Assembly (NCBI GenBank): GCA_963726375.1
Contig: CAVSCE010000011.1
Coordinates: 186,001 to 250,000, forward strand
Reading direction: 5' to 3'
Source of the DNA: UTCFX2 sp963726375
GTDB taxonomy: Bacteria > Chloroflexota > Anaerolineae > Anaerolineales > UBA4823
Length of the DNA stretch: 64,000 bases
Of this stretch, positions 9,653 through 20,275 are shown in pieces; position 1 is the first letter of the stretch, and the number at the start of each line of letters is the position of its first letter. The notes under the pieces were generated by a model that was given only the letters and a program-made list of their open reading frames with translations, was not told the origin of the DNA and ran no database searches. Made by a program: the position numbers and the translations under genes.

Positions 9653-9661
9653 ATTATATCA
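9653..9661 (-). promoter_or_regulatory. Extended -10 promoter, probably leaderless
   Basis: On the minus strand TGATATAAT (TGn plus consensus TATAAT) ends eight bases before the ATG at 9645, placing the transcription start at or next to the start codon. No Shine-Dalgarno is present. Confidence 0.5.
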
Positions 9662-9667
9662 ACCTTG

Positions 9668-9700
9668 AAACCCGAAAGACCCAAAGAGCCTATCGGGTTT
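9668..9700. terminator. Hairpin downstream of the five-repeat lipoprotein gene
   Basis: AAACCCGA (9668-9675) pairs with TCGGGTTT (9693-9700) around a 17-base loop. The U-tract is weak. It could end transcription from the gene at 9767-11518 before the next minus-strand promoter. Confidence 0.4.
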
Positions 9701-9766
9701 TCTCGCGTGCAGGCTGATCGTCAGGGAAGATCCCGCTGGCAGCAGATTTTATCCCATGCAGGCGCT

Positions 9767-11518
9767 CTACTGCACTGAGAATTCCACGCTGGTGGTGTAG
9801 TAGTCGTTCAAGTAGAGATCCACGACGTATTCTCCTGGAACCCAGGGTCCGCTGGTGCTGTTCAGCCTGACATAATACTCCCCGGTGGCAAAATTGAAGT
9901 CTTCTTCATGGATCAATTCATCTTCCCCATCTCCCTCAGCCAGCCGGTACCAGCGCGGGGTGACTTTGGTTTCAGCAGGTGCGTTCCCAAGTGTGAAGTG
10001 CAGGAAAAACTGCTGGGCTGTCCCATATGCCGAAACTCGCTTGCTTCCGGTGTCATCTGTAGCCATATACAGGTCGATGACCTTTATGTCTGAGACCAGG
10101 AACTGCTCGGTCTCGACGATCTCGCCGTTCAGCATAGCCTCAACCCTGTAGCTGCCTTTTGTCCACGGCTGGCCCTCGTTTCCAAGGCTGATCGAGAATA
10201 ATCCTTCCTCGAAAGTGAAGACCTCCGGTTCGGAGATCACTTCATCTGGATCGAAACCGGGGACGTCTTCTGCAATCCAATTCGCTTCGACGGTCGCTCC
10301 CTGCGGAGCATCGACCAGCTCTGCCAATAAGTAGAAAGTATCATTGGGCGTGAAAATATTCGTAAAACGCTCCCCGTCTTCGTCAGACGCCAGGGCAACT
10401 CCTTCGAGCCTCGTTTCTCCCGCTGGTTGGGCAGCATCCTCAGAAGAAACGACAAAATCCAGCGCACCTTGAAGCTCCTCATCCAGATAAAAATCCACAT
10501 GGTAGCTGCCTGTGGCCCAGCTCCCGCTCGTGCTCTCAAGGTTGTACCAGCCAGAACCGCTGGCTGCTATACCTTCGTAGCTGTCGATCTCTGTATCTCG
10601 TTCCACGCCTTCAGCGTTGACAGCTGTCCAGACGACCCTGACCGGTACTCCCTCCTCAGGCGCGCCGACGACTTCGGCAATCAGGTAAAAAGTGTCCTGG
10701 GGCTTGAAGCTGGTCGTCGGATTGGCGCCGTTTTCGTCGGATGCAAGCTGAAGTTTTCCGACGGTCGCTGTTGATCCACCCGCTACCTGGAAATCGAGCG
10801 TCTGGATCAGCTGATCGCCGAGATAGACGTCGACTGTGTAGCGCCCCGGCGACCATTCGGTTCGTTCGCTGCGGAAAAGGATCGAAAACGGTCCATTTTC
10901 GAGCCGATCTTCTTGCTCTGCGATGACGCCTGCAGCCAGCTCCTCCGTCCCTGCGACCGCGCTCCAGACGGTCTTGATTGCGCTGCCTTCGGGGGCATTA
11001 AGCAGCACGCCGGCCAACCACCAGGGATCGTTATTCTTATACGGCTCTGTCAGCAGCGTGCCGGCTTCATCAGCCGCCAGCCGCAAATCCTCGATCGCTG
11101 CCGGCGCAGTTTGCTCAACCTGGAATTCCAGGGTTTGTTGAAGCTCGTCATTCATGAAGAGATCGACCTTATACCGGCCCGGAGGCCAGAGCGGCAAGTT
11201 GTTTTCCAGTGAGAATGTGAATGCCCCGCTTCCGGTTTCAAGTGCCGCCTCATCGATTACGGTATTCGCAGCGACATCCTGGGCTTCGACCGCGACCCAG
11301 CTTGCTTTCAATTTTGTATCATCCGGCGCATTGGAGAGATCCCCCAGCAGATAAAATGCGTCCTCCTGTCCGAATGTGGTCGTTGGGAATGCGCCGGCCT
11401 CATCTTTTGCGAGCCGGAGGTTTTCGATCTTCGCCGAGCTCAAAGAAAAGCTGCAAGCCAGGGTGGCGCTGACCAGTGCAGCTGCCGCTAATAGTGTCAA
11501 CCAGCCTCGATTTCTCAT
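9767..11518 (-). CDS. Lipoprotein built of five tandem ~105-residue repeats
   Basis: 583 residues. The signal peptide ends in a lipobox-like SATLACS, so it is probably an anchored surface lipoprotein. The rest is five repeats (about 29-135, 141-246, 255-357, 370-472, 477-582). Each starts with a 'L.LA.DE.G...T..F...D.FYLL..L.NAP' strand set and ends with 'W..G.Y.VDL.LN.EL..TL.F.V'. Repeats of this beta-rich, immunoglobulin-like pattern usually serve binding or spacing. No catalytic motif is visible. Single gene with its own upstream region (11519-11782). I do not recognise a named family. Confidence 0.65.
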   Translation of the reverse strand: MRNRGWLTLLAAAALVSATLACSFSLSSAKIENLRLAKDEAGAFPTTTFGQEDAFYLLGDLSNAPDDTKLKASWVAVEAQDVAANTVIDEAALETGSGAFTFSLENNLPLWPPGRYKVDLFMNDELQQTLEFQVEQTAPAAIEDLRLAADEAGTLLTEPYKNNDPWWLAGVLLNAPEGSAIKTVWSAVAGTEELAAGVIAEQEDRLENGPFSILFRSERTEWSPGRYTVDVYLGDQLIQTLDFQVAGGSTATVGKLQLASDENGANPTTSFKPQDTFYLIAEVVGAPEEGVPVRVVWTAVNAEGVERDTEIDSYEGIAASGSGWYNLESTSGSWATGSYHVDFYLDEELQGALDFVVSSEDAAQPAGETRLEGVALASDEDGERFTNIFTPNDTFYLLAELVDAPQGATVEANWIAEDVPGFDPDEVISEPEVFTFEEGLFSISLGNEGQPWTKGSYRVEAMLNGEIVETEQFLVSDIKVIDLYMATDDTGSKRVSAYGTAQQFFLHFTLGNAPAETKVTPRWYRLAEGDGEDELIHEEDFNFATGEYYVRLNSTSGPWVPGEYVVDLYLNDYYTTSVEFSVQ

Positions 11519-11782
11519 AGGTCCTCTCCTGTCATGGAATTCAAAATCAACAATTCTAATCGTCTTGCCCTGGATCGAATGAAATCCTGAGAAAGAAAAA
11601 AGTATATGGATAATTACGCTGAATTTTACCGTATTATTCCAATATTTGGATTATTTCCCCCATAGTTATGAGCACAAATCCATCTCCCAGGTCGATCTGC
11701 TGCGTTTCGAAACCATACGGAGATAATCCACATTCAGCGTGTATAATTTTATGGGTAATCAAATCCAATGGGAAGGTAAATC
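11519..11782. other. Divergent intergenic region
   Basis: AT-rich gap between the repeat lipoprotein (-) and ychF (+). It contains a TATAAT at 11742-11747, a plausible -10 for ychF, without a clear -35. No ORF. Confidence 0.4.
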
Positions 11783-12883
11783 ATGTCGCTCAGCATCGGC
11801 ATCGTTGGTCTCCCAAACGTCGGGAAAAGCACGGTATTCAACGCGCTGACCGGCGCCCAGAACGCTGCGGTTGCAAATTACCCTTTCTGCACGATCCAAC
11901 CAAACCGTGCGATTGTACCGCTCCCTGACCCGCGGCTGGACCATCTGGCTGTGCTGGTGAAGGCCCCGCATGCGATACACGCATCCGTCGAATTTGTCGA
12001 TATCGCCGGATTGGTTAAGGGAGCCCACCAGGGCGAGGGACTCGGCAACCAGTTCCTCGGGCATATCCGCGATGCAGCCGCCTTGCTCCATGTGGTCCGC
12101 TGTTTTGACGATCCGAACGTCGTGCACATCAGCGCTAGCCCGGATCCAGCTGAGGACATCGAGACGCTGAATATTGAGCTGGCGCTTTCAGACCTGGAAC
12201 AGGTCGAGCGCAAGCTGGATCGGCTTGAAAGCGGGGTTAAAGCCGACAAGAAGCTGCTCCCGCTTCAGGAAACCTGCTTGAAACTGCGCGATCACCTCGC
12301 CGCCGGGCGGTCTGCCGCCAGTTTTGCAGGGGCCGATGATGAGCAGTTTATCGCGCTGAACCATGAGCTGCGCCTGCTGACGGCCAAACCGCTGATTTAC
12401 ATCGCCAACGTCGACGAGAGCTGCCTGACCAAAGCAAATCCTTACCTGGACGCCACCCGCCGGATCGCGAGCATGAACGGCGCCGAAATCGTCCCGCTTT
12501 GTGCAAAATTGGAAGCCGACCTGCTGGATATGAGCCCGCAGGAACGCAGCGAATACCTGTCCCTGGACGGGGTCGAAGAGAGCGCCCTGGATCAGGTCAT
12601 CCGGAGGAGCTTCAAGCTGCTCGACCTGATCAGCTTCTTCACCTTCAACGAAAAAGAAGCCCGGGCCTGGAACGTTCGCCGGGGGACTCTTGCGCCGAAA
12701 GCCGCTGGAGCAATCCACACCGACTTCGAGCATGGTTTCATTCGTGCCGAGGTGATCCCCTTCGAGGTCTTCAACAAATATGGTACTCACACAGCAGTGA
12801 AAGCGGCTGGTATGATGCGCCTGGAAGGCAAGGACTACCACGTCCAGGATGGTGATGTGATTTATTTTCGGATCAATGCCTGA
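11783..12883 (+). CDS. ychF: Obg-like ATPase YchF
   Basis: 366 residues, family length. G1 is GLPNVGKSTVFNALTG, G2 region NYPFCTIQPN, G3 DIAGLVKGA. G4 is NVDE rather than NKxD, the change that makes YchF/OLA1 prefer ATP over GTP. The C-terminal part has the TGS domain (IHTDFEHGFIRAEV). It is a ribosome-associated ATPase linked to translation and oxidative-stress response. An AAGG sits before the ATG. It probably shares a transcript with the small membrane protein 18 bases downstream. Confidence 0.95.
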   Translation: MSLSIGIVGLPNVGKSTVFNALTGAQNAAVANYPFCTIQPNRAIVPLPDPRLDHLAVLVKAPHAIHASVEFVDIAGLVKGAHQGEGLGNQFLGHIRDAAALLHVVRCFDDPNVVHISASPDPAEDIETLNIELALSDLEQVERKLDRLESGVKADKKLLPLQETCLKLRDHLAAGRSAASFAGADDEQFIALNHELRLLTAKPLIYIANVDESCLTKANPYLDATRRIASMNGAEIVPLCAKLEADLLDMSPQERSEYLSLDGVEESALDQVIRRSFKLLDLISFFTFNEKEARAWNVRRGTLAPKAAGAIHTDFEHGFIRAEVIPFEVFNKYGTHTAVKAAGMMRLEGKDYHVQDGDVIYFRINA

Positions 12884-12900
12884 CAACCAGAGGAGGAACC

Positions 12901-13149
12901 TTGCTGATCCGGCCAATGACTGTTTTAGGGGTGATGGTTATAGCCATCGCAGTTTTCAGCTACCTGCTGCTTCCATACTGGCACAGCTCGAAGCTGGGTT
13001 TTGGGGTACTCTTCATCTGCCTGGCCCTCGGAGGTTTCGCAATTTTGATGGACCTGCGCAGTTTATGGCGGGAGCTCCAACGAAGCAAACAGCCGGACGC
13101 CAATCATGAACCTGAAAACTCCTCAAAGAACGACGGGCTGGAAAGTTGA
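12901..13149 (+). CDS. Small two-helix membrane protein, unknown function
   Basis: 82 residues. The TTG start at 12901 is preceded by AGGAGG (12891-12896); an ATG at 12916 is a weaker alternative. Two hydrophobic helices (about 6-24 and 30-48) are followed by a basic, then polar, cytoplasmic tail. I recognise no family. Its close spacing to ychF suggests cotranscription. Confidence 0.55.
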   Translation: MLIRPMTVLGVMVIAIAVFSYLLLPYWHSSKLGFGVLFICLALGGFAILMDLRSLWRELQRSKQPDANHEPENSSKNDGLES

Positions 13150-13176
13150 ACCGCCTGACCTGGAATTCCTTGGTCA

Positions 13177-16081
13177 GTGGAATGGATGAATCTCCCGTTG
13201 GCTGAAAACCGATCTTGCGGCGCAATCGTGAGCAGCCGCCAGGGGAAGTTCCATATCTGGCGCTGGCTTGCCGGACTGTTGATCCTGCTGCCGATTCAAT
13301 CGCATGCCCCGCTTCAACAGCGCCTGGAGGCTGATTTCACTTCTTACCTTCCGGTTGTCGCAAGCCTGGATCCGATCTGGCTGGATGTCCCGATCTGGAC
13401 GGAAGCCGGCAGCTCTGCTTCACCCCAGGTAGGATTGTTCCGGCGCCGCTTTTCGCTGGCCGAGCCGCTGATCCAGGCCGAGCTGCATCTGTTTGCAGAT
13501 ACGCGCTACGAAGCCTGGCTTGACGGCGCTGAGCTGGGCAGAGGTCCGGCGCGCTTCTCAAAAACCCTGCGTGAATATGATTTGATCCCACTGGGAGATT
13601 TATCCCCCGGCGAGCACCTGATCGCGGTCCTGGTGCAGTGGGCGCCCAATGCCCGCCGGTCGGAATCGATCTCTCCGGGCCTGCTCGGCCATATCCAGGG
13701 CCAGCGCGAGGGGAAAACGGTGATCGTGGAACGGACATCGCCTGATTGGCGGAGCATGGCCTCGGATGCCTGGAACCTCGGCTCGGCGCCGGTCCATTCC
13801 TGGGACCTGATCGGTCCGACCGAGCTGCTCGACTTTTCCAGGCTTCCAGAGGATTGGCTTCTGCTTGGTTTTTTGGATGACAGCTGGCCGTATTCTGCAA
13901 TTCAACAGGATTTTTCCCCCCGTTCTCCGCAGGTCGATTACCAGCCTCGCTCGATCAAGCGTCTGGCAGAGTTCGAGATCCCTGTTGAGGTCCTGGATTC
14001 CGGGAATCTTTCGCCGGGCTTTCGGTTTGGAGAGCTGACGGCGCCCTATTCGAACCCCGCCACCATCCAGATTGAGGCGCTCGAACCGGTCGATTTGGTT
14101 ATTGAGACGCTTTCGGACGTCCTGCAGGGCAGCAGCTCCTTGCTCGTCGACGGTCAGCCGGTCCTCCTGCAGGCCATCGGTGATCTCCGGCCGGATGTCG
14201 TTCGGGCGGTTAAAATCGATCGACCCTGGCGCCCATCAGGTCGAATTCGTTGATTTCTCAACTTCGGGAGCGGCGTTCAACCTGTCCAGCCTCGGGTTGA
14301 AACCACCCACCCTGCCGTTCTCGCAGGGCGATCACGCCGGCCGGCGCCTGCTCCTGGCAGAGCCGGTCAGCAATCCCGGGCAGGTGACTGCGGTCGAGGA
14401 TCCGGACGGCTGGGATTTCACATTCACGATTCCCCAGACCTATTTGCTGCTGGACCTGGGCCGCACGGTCCACGGCCGCCTCAGCGCCGAGGTCAGCGGA
14501 CCGGTCGGGGCGGTGCTGGACATCGGCTGGGACGAGCGGCTGCACCCCCCTTCCAACAGACCGCTCCCTTATCCAGGCTCGCTTCATCCGGAGTGGAACC
14601 AGGTTAATTCATGGGTGCTCGATGGGACCGAGCGGTCTTTATCCACCCTCGACGCCCGCGCCGGCCGCTACGTCTTGATTGCCGCCTGGGGAGATGGTCC
14701 GCTCAAGATAAAGAATCTCCAGGTTTTTGAAGAGCGCTACCCGCTCGATCAGGTCGGGTCGTTCCATTCTTCTGACCCTCTCCTGGATAAGATCTGGCAG
14801 GTTGGGATCGACAGCCTGCTCCCCAACATGACCGACGCCAGCACAGATACCCCCTGGCGGGAGCGGGGCGGGTGGTGGGGCGATGCATACACTTCTGACC
14901 GGATCGCCCAGGCTGCCTTCACAGACCGGGGGATGATGCGGCGCGGGCTGATATTCATGGCGGATGCGATGCGCAGAGATCCTTCCCCCGGGATGGCGCC
15001 AAACAACCGCGGCCTGCATATGCTCGATTACTCGATGCTCTGGGTCCAAAATTTGGCAATTTATATCGAAACAATGGGCGACGAGGCGCTGGCAAATGAG
15101 ATGTATCCAACTTTGCAGCGGTTCATGGCACACCTGGCCGGCTTCGAAAATCCGCAAACAGGCCTGCTGGATTTACCGGAAGCAGCGTGGGGTTTGACCG
15201 ATTACCTGGACACATTGGCAGGCCCGAACCGTTTCGGCCAGTCCACCGCGTTGAATGCTCTGTATTACCGGACGCTGCTCTCAGCCCAAAAAATCAGCCT
15301 GATTCTCGGCGACCAGGCCTCTGCCGATGGCTGGGGTACCCGCGCCGCGGGTGTGAAGCAGTCCGCGAACGCGCTGCTGTACCTGCCGGCTGAAGGCCGC
15401 TACCTGGGCCGATTATATAATGGCGTTCCGCTTGCGCCGACCCTGCACGCCCAGGCCTGGGCGCTGGCTGCTGGATTGGAGCCGGAAGGGGAGAGCAGCC
15501 GCGTGGCAGATGCGCTGCTCGAGCTTATCTCGGACGAGCCGTTATCCCCCAATGTTGGAGTTTACGGGATGAATTGGGTGCTGGAAGGGTTGGGAAACGC
15601 CGGTTATGTCGAGGAAGCTCTGGGCATCATCCGTTCCTATTATGGAATGATGCTGGACGCAGGCGCGACGACCTGGTGGGAGCATTTCCAGGCGCTGGAA
15701 TATCCCAGCAGCAGCCTTTCCCACGGCTGGGGAGGCTCGCCGACCTGGTTTTTGAGCGAGTACATGCTCGGATTGCGCCAGAATTCCCCCGGCGTCTGGG
15801 AAGCGCGCCCTGCGCTTGAAGGCGCAGCTTTTGTTGAAGGAGCAATCCCGCTTAAGGGCGGGCTGCTGAGCCTGCGCTGGGAACGGCCGGACTGTGCCGC
15901 ATTCCGGATTGAAATCTCTGCGCCCGCTGGCTCAAACGGGCAGATTCGGCTCCCCGAAGGGGAGGATTATAAATCCATCGATCTGGATGGCGCCCAATTT
16001 CGGGGTGGACAGGGCGAAATCCTGATCCCGCTGACCGCTGGATTTCACCGGATCAGCGCGACGACCGCCTGCCAGGAATAG
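13177..16081 (+). pseudogene. GH78-like alpha-L-rhamnosidase, one frameshift
   Basis: Two overlapping frames join into a protein of about 967 residues. The first (from 13177) has a hydrophobic segment suggesting export, then the beta-rich N-terminal domains (RYEAWLDGAELGRGPARFS). The second holds the six-hairpin (alpha/alpha)6 core with TPWRERGGWWGDA, the GH78 acid motif, and TTWWEHF, the second conserved glutamate region, then a beta-sandwich tail. The switch is near 14212-14216 (AAAA); removing one base gives VKSIDPGAHQVEF. It would release L-rhamnose from plant or bacterial polysaccharides. Start uncertain: GTG at 13237 is an alternative. Intact motifs argue for a sequence error. Only about ten bases separate it from the convergent kimA. 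Confidence 0.75.
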
Positions 16082-16091
16082 CGTCCGGCGT

Positions 16092-18069
16092 TCATTCATG
16101 ACCTTTGTCGGAGCCTTCTTCGATCTGGTAGGGTACTTCGACGATCACAATCCCAGGCTGGGAGACAAGCGCCTTGCGCAGCCAGTAGGCCGTGTTCGCA
16201 TGCAGGGCTCCACTCAGTGGGGTGGTGGTCACGAATTGTGGGACGATGATCGTGATCACGTCGCCGCGCTGTTTATGGGCGGCGATAAATTCGATGTATT
16301 CAAGCAGCGGCTCGACAAGCAGGCGGTAAGGTGAATCCAGGATCACCAGCCGGCTCCGGTTTCCCCAGCTCTCCCATTTCTTTTTCACCTTCTCAGCATC
16401 CTGAGGATCGATTGAGACGTGCACTGCGGTCAAGTCATCCGAGATCGACAGCGCATAGTTCAGGGCGTTCAGGGTGCCGCGGTGCACGGTCGAGACGAGC
16501 AGGATGACCCGCTGGCGGGAGATCCTCTGAGGGCTGCCGAAATCCTCCAGCGTCAGGTGGCGGGCGACGCTCTTGTAATGGCGGTGGATCGAGAAGAAAA
16601 CCATCACCAGGAGCGGGGTCAAAACGATCACAACCCAGGCGCCGTCATTGAACTTAGTTACGGCAAAAACGATCATCACGACCGCGGTGCAAACCGCGCC
16701 CAATCCATTAATGACCATCTTATGTCTCCACCCTTTGTCATACCGAAGGGTAGAGCCTGGTTCAACGATTTCTTCACCGACTTCAAGGTGTCCCGATTTC
16801 CACCAACGGCGAGCCATGCCAGTTTGTGATAGTGTAAACGACAGAAACACTCCGATGGCATACAGGGGGATCAGTTTGGTGACGCTCGCCTGAAAGGCAA
16901 TCACGAGCAGAGAGGAAATAATTCCCAGAGCGACAATGCCGTTTGAAAACACCAGCCGGCTTCCACGATAGGTGAATTGGCGCGGGAGGAAACCGTCGCC
17001 GGCATGCAGCGCACCCAGGCGTGGGAAATCAGCAAACGCAGTATTTGCAGCCATCATGAGGATCACTGTTGTGGCGCTGATCGTCATAAGGTAAATCAAT
17101 CCACGACCGTTATAGACTGTGCGCGCCAGCTGCGAGATAACCGTTTCGCCTTCTGTTGGAACTGCGCCGACATAAACGCTCAAATAGGTGATGCCCAGCA
17201 GCAGCGACCCTAGAATGCCAGACATCCAGAGCAGGGTAGATCCCTGCGTTCTTACCGCGCGGTTCACGAAAAGCAGTGACACCGTTGGATATCGCTTCCA
17301 CTCCAGTCAAAGAGGTGGTCCCATTGGCGAAAGCACGGAGAATAAGGAATAGGGACAGCGGAGCCAGCGCAGTCTCTTCAATAGTGGGTGGGTTGACCAC
17401 AGTGCCCAGCGTACCAGCGATCATACGTCCAAAGCCTATGATGACTGTGGCAAACATCATGATCAGGAAAAAGTAGGTCGGTACGGAAAAAGTAATGCCA
17501 GATTCCTTAACACCGCGCAGATTGATCAACATCACAAACAGGATCATGACGACAGCGATTTCGACACGGAAGTCATACAGCGTTGGAAAGGCTGAGACGA
17601 CCTGCGCTACACCCGAGGAGATGGATACAGCGACAGTGAGGATGTAATCAGTAAGAAGTGCTGCACCGGCTGTTTGCGCAGGCAATTCACCCAGGTTGTC
17701 ACGCGCGACGATGTACGCTCCGCCGCCTCCCGGGTAAGCATGGATGGTTTGTTCGTAAGAAAATGTGAGGATCATCAACAATACAAAGATGCCGATCGCA
17801 ATTGGGAAAGCCAGCTGCAGCGCAGCCATGCCGGCGCCCACAAGCACCATCATCATTTCCTGCGGGCCATAGGCGACCGAAGACATAGCATCCGAAGAGA
17901 ACACCGCCAGCCCGATAAACTTCCCTATTGTCTGGTGCGGGGCGTCAGCGGTCGATAGCGGGCGTCCGATCAACCAGGTGCGGATCGACCTGGGTGGTTT
18001 GTATACAGTCTCGCGGTGAACTACGTTTGGTCTTTCGCCTGTGCTATTTGGTGAAGGATAAACTGTCAT
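16092..18069 (-). pseudogene. kimA: KimA-type potassium importer (APC family), one frameshift
   Basis: The joined reading gives about 659 residues: twelve hydrophobic segments plus a cytosolic C-terminal domain (from about residue 480, LLVSTVHRGTLNALNYALSI). It matches KimA/YdaO in order and motif, including SSDAMSSVAYGPQE, YPGGGGAYIVARDNLGE, LTGVEAISNGVTAF, ETVISQLAR and LIPLYAIGVFLSFTLSQTGM. KimA imports K+ with protons and is inhibited by c-di-AMP in Firmicutes. The frame breaks at 17242-17244, where one base too many in CCC (GGG on the coding strand) disrupts KNAG/STLLWM. The ATG at 18069 has GGAG ten bases upstream; a TTG or ATG further up is possible. No clear c-di-AMP riboswitch was found upstream. 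Confidence 0.8.
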
Positions 18070-18214
18070 CGGTTTAAGTCTCCAAAATGACGCCTCCAGC
18101 AGCACCCTGAACCTTCTCGGTCCTGGCTGAAGGAGAACGGCGAATAATTATAATGCCATTTGCTCGATCAAACTAATTTTCTGACGGATAAAGTGGAATG
18201 GATGATCGCCAGAG

Positions 18215-19111
18215 TCAGATCGGCTCGAGCTGCTCCTGGACCGCAGACTCATATGCCTGCATCAGCCGGGTTGTGATTGGACCTGGAGCCCTGGCTCCGA
18301 TCGATATCTCGTCGATCTGCCGGACAGGCAGCACTCCGCGGCTGGAGCTGGTGATAAATGCCTCCTCAAGCAGGGGGACTTCATCCAACCGGATTGGGCT
18401 CAGGGTGAAGGAAAGTCTCAGCCTGGTGATGCAGTCGAGCGTGATCGCCCGGGTCACACCGGAGAGGACTTTTTCACCGGCGGTGTGGATCTGACCGAGC
18501 CGCACCCCGAAGAAATTGCTGCTCAAGCCTTCGGTTATGGTCCCGTCCGGGCTGACCATCAGCGCTTCGTTGGCTTCCTCGGGGAGCGATCGACGCACAG
18601 CGCGGGAGCGGTCGATGAAGCGGGTCAATTTAGCCTCCGGAAGCCATCTTTCCATCTGGCATGGTATCACCTTCACCCCGACCTGATAAGCATCAGGCGG
18701 CGGCAGCATCAACCTTTCGACGGCAATATAGGCATCCCCCGGAAACTTTTCCAGGTCGAGCGTCAGCCGGAGGCGTAAATCGAGCTTCGAAGCAGAAATA
18801 TCCTGCTCCTGATAGCGGCGGATCGCCTGGCGCAGGGCGGAACGCAGGCCGTCTTTTGCGACGGGCAGCGGTTTACCTGCCAGAGCTGCGGTCTGTTCGA
18901 GGCGGTGCAGGTGGTCGGCCAGGCGAAGTGCTTTGCTGGTTTGATAAGTGCGCAGCGTGGTATATGCCCCGCCGGGGATCCAGGCTGTGCTCTTGTCCAG
19001 GTTATCGACCTCGATTGGAAGATCGAGAGGGATCAAAGACGGGTTGGGATCTAATCCGCTGAATTTCCATGCCATCAGCGGCAGCTGGAGCGATGGGTCG
19101 GAATCGTTCAT
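18215..19111 (-). CDS. Class IV PLP-dependent aminotransferase (BCAT/DAAT/ADC-lyase fold)
   Basis: 298 residues from the ATG at 19111, which overlaps the upstream CDF stop (ATGA), so translation is coupled. The fold-type IV pattern is clear: EAKLTRFIDRSRAVRR carries the likely PLP lysine, followed by EALMVSPDGTITEGLSSNFFGV and a phosphate-binding stretch GVTRAITLDCI. The family covers branched-chain aminotransferase, D-amino-acid aminotransferase and aminodeoxychorismate lyase; the sequence does not decide between them. Pairing with a metal exporter has no obvious functional meaning. Confidence 0.8.
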   Translation of the reverse strand: MNDSDPSLQLPLMAWKFSGLDPNPSLIPLDLPIEVDNLDKSTAWIPGGAYTTLRTYQTSKALRLADHLHRLEQTAALAGKPLPVAKDGLRSALRQAIRRYQEQDISASKLDLRLRLTLDLEKFPGDAYIAVERLMLPPPDAYQVGVKVIPCQMERWLPEAKLTRFIDRSRAVRRSLPEEANEALMVSPDGTITEGLSSNFFGVRLGQIHTAGEKVLSGVTRAITLDCITRLRLSFTLSPIRLDEVPLLEEAFITSSSRGVLPVRQIDEISIGARAPGPITTRLMQAYESAVQEQLEPI

Positions 19112-20145
19112 GGTCTTGTAAAAAACCCACCTTGCGTTTCTTTGGTCGCGTTCAGCGGCGCGCATGCGCCAGGGCTCGAAACAGGATGATAATGGACGTA
19201 AACCTGGCGGATCAGCTCAAATTGCTCGTAGAGCAGGTTCTCGACCTGGGTCGCAATGCAGTCTCCGGCGGCGACGGACAGGCCGCCATCCACTCCGATC
19301 GTGATATTGACGACCAGGTACGGCCCAAAGCGGTGCGCGTGGACTTCTTCGACAGTCTTGATATCTGGGTCGCCCGACAGCAGACTCGCAATCTGTTCGT
19401 ACAGATCCTGGCTGGGCACGGCGTCCATTAATTCGGAAGAAGATTGCCGCAGGATCTCCGCGCCGGTCTTCAGGATGAGCAGCGCCACCAGCGCGCCGAC
19501 CAGCGGATCGACCCAAGGCAGCCCCTGGCGTCCGAGGAAGATGCCGACCGCCGCTGCGGAAGCGGACAAGACGTCGTTGCGGTGGTCGTACGCCAGGGCG
19601 ACGACCGCCGGATTGCCGGTCTGGCTGCCGAGCAGGCGGGTGTATCGCAGCAGGATGAGCTTGACGACGATCGTCAACAGCGCCACCCACAACGCCGCGG
19701 CTTCGGCCCCGCTGGATTCGGCGGTCCCGCTGATCAGCTCAAACACGTTGTTCACCGAATTCCAGAATACCGCAACGCCGGTCGTCACGATGAAGGCGCC
19801 GACGATCAGCGAAGCAATGCTTTCCAGCTGGCTGTGTCCGTAGGGGTGTTCTTCGTCGGCCGGTTTGTGAGAAAGCCGCATGAAGACCAGCACGACCAGG
19901 TAGTAGGCAACATCTGAGGTGGAATTGATCCCTTCGGCGAGCAAAGCCGGGCTGTGGCCGACGATGCCGATGAAAGTCTTCAGGGCTGCAAGCACGATGT
20001 TGACAGCCAGACCGACGCCTACAGCCTGTTGGCTTTTTCGGCGGCGCACCGCTGAAGAAATCCCGTGGCTTTCAATTTTCTCCAGGTCGACCAGGGAATT
20101 ACCGGGCTTTAGCTCCTGCTCCGGTTCCGGATTGTTGGGGATCAT
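19108..20145 (-). CDS. Cation diffusion facilitator (CDF) metal exporter
   Basis: 345 residues, six predicted membrane helices. Helix II has the metal site region EGINSTSDVAYY, helix V DHRNDVLSASAAAVG, and the loop HPYGHSQLES is typical of CDF proteins. The C-terminal ferredoxin-like cytosolic domain (about 250-325) contains VEEVHAHRFGPYLVVNITIGVD. It exports Zn2+, Mn2+ or Fe2+ in exchange for protons. The exact metal cannot be read; the helix II/V residues must be compared with YiiP and MntE clades. First gene of a two-gene operon. Confidence 0.9.
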   Translation of the reverse strand: MIPNNPEPEQELKPGNSLVDLEKIESHGISSAVRRRKSQQAVGVGLAVNIVLAALKTFIGIVGHSPALLAEGINSTSDVAYYLVVLVFMRLSHKPADEEHPYGHSQLESIASLIVGAFIVTTGVAVFWNSVNNVFELISGTAESSGAEAAALWVALLTIVVKLILLRYTRLLGSQTGNPAVVALAYDHRNDVLSASAAAVGIFLGRQGLPWVDPLVGALVALLILKTGAEILRQSSSELMDAVPSQDLYEQIASLLSGDPDIKTVEEVHAHRFGPYLVVNITIGVDGGLSVAAGDCIATQVENLLYEQFELIRQVYVHYHPVSSPGACAPLNATKETQGGFFTRP

Positions 20146-20207
20146 CTCTTAAAAACCTTGAACGGCTATTATACTCGTGTTGGCGTTTTCAAGGACGATC
20201 AGAGGCG

Positions 20208-20246
20208 CGAAAAAAGGCAGGCGGCGAATCACCGCGTTCCTGCCTT
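20208..20246 (-). terminator. Rho-independent terminator after the pseudokinase gene
   Basis: On the minus strand AAGGCAGG pairs with CCTGCCTT (20239-20246 with 20214-20221), with an inner CGG/CCG pair, followed by a run of T (complement of A 20210-20215). Confidence 0.85.
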
Positions 20247-20275
20247 CCTGGCTTTTCAGAGGATCTGATGCCTGA

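Noticed and set aside
18070..18214. Possible c-di-AMP (ydaO) riboswitch upstream of kimA
   Set aside because: Only weak CCTTC/GAAGG pairing is visible and the conserved ydaO core is not recognisable.
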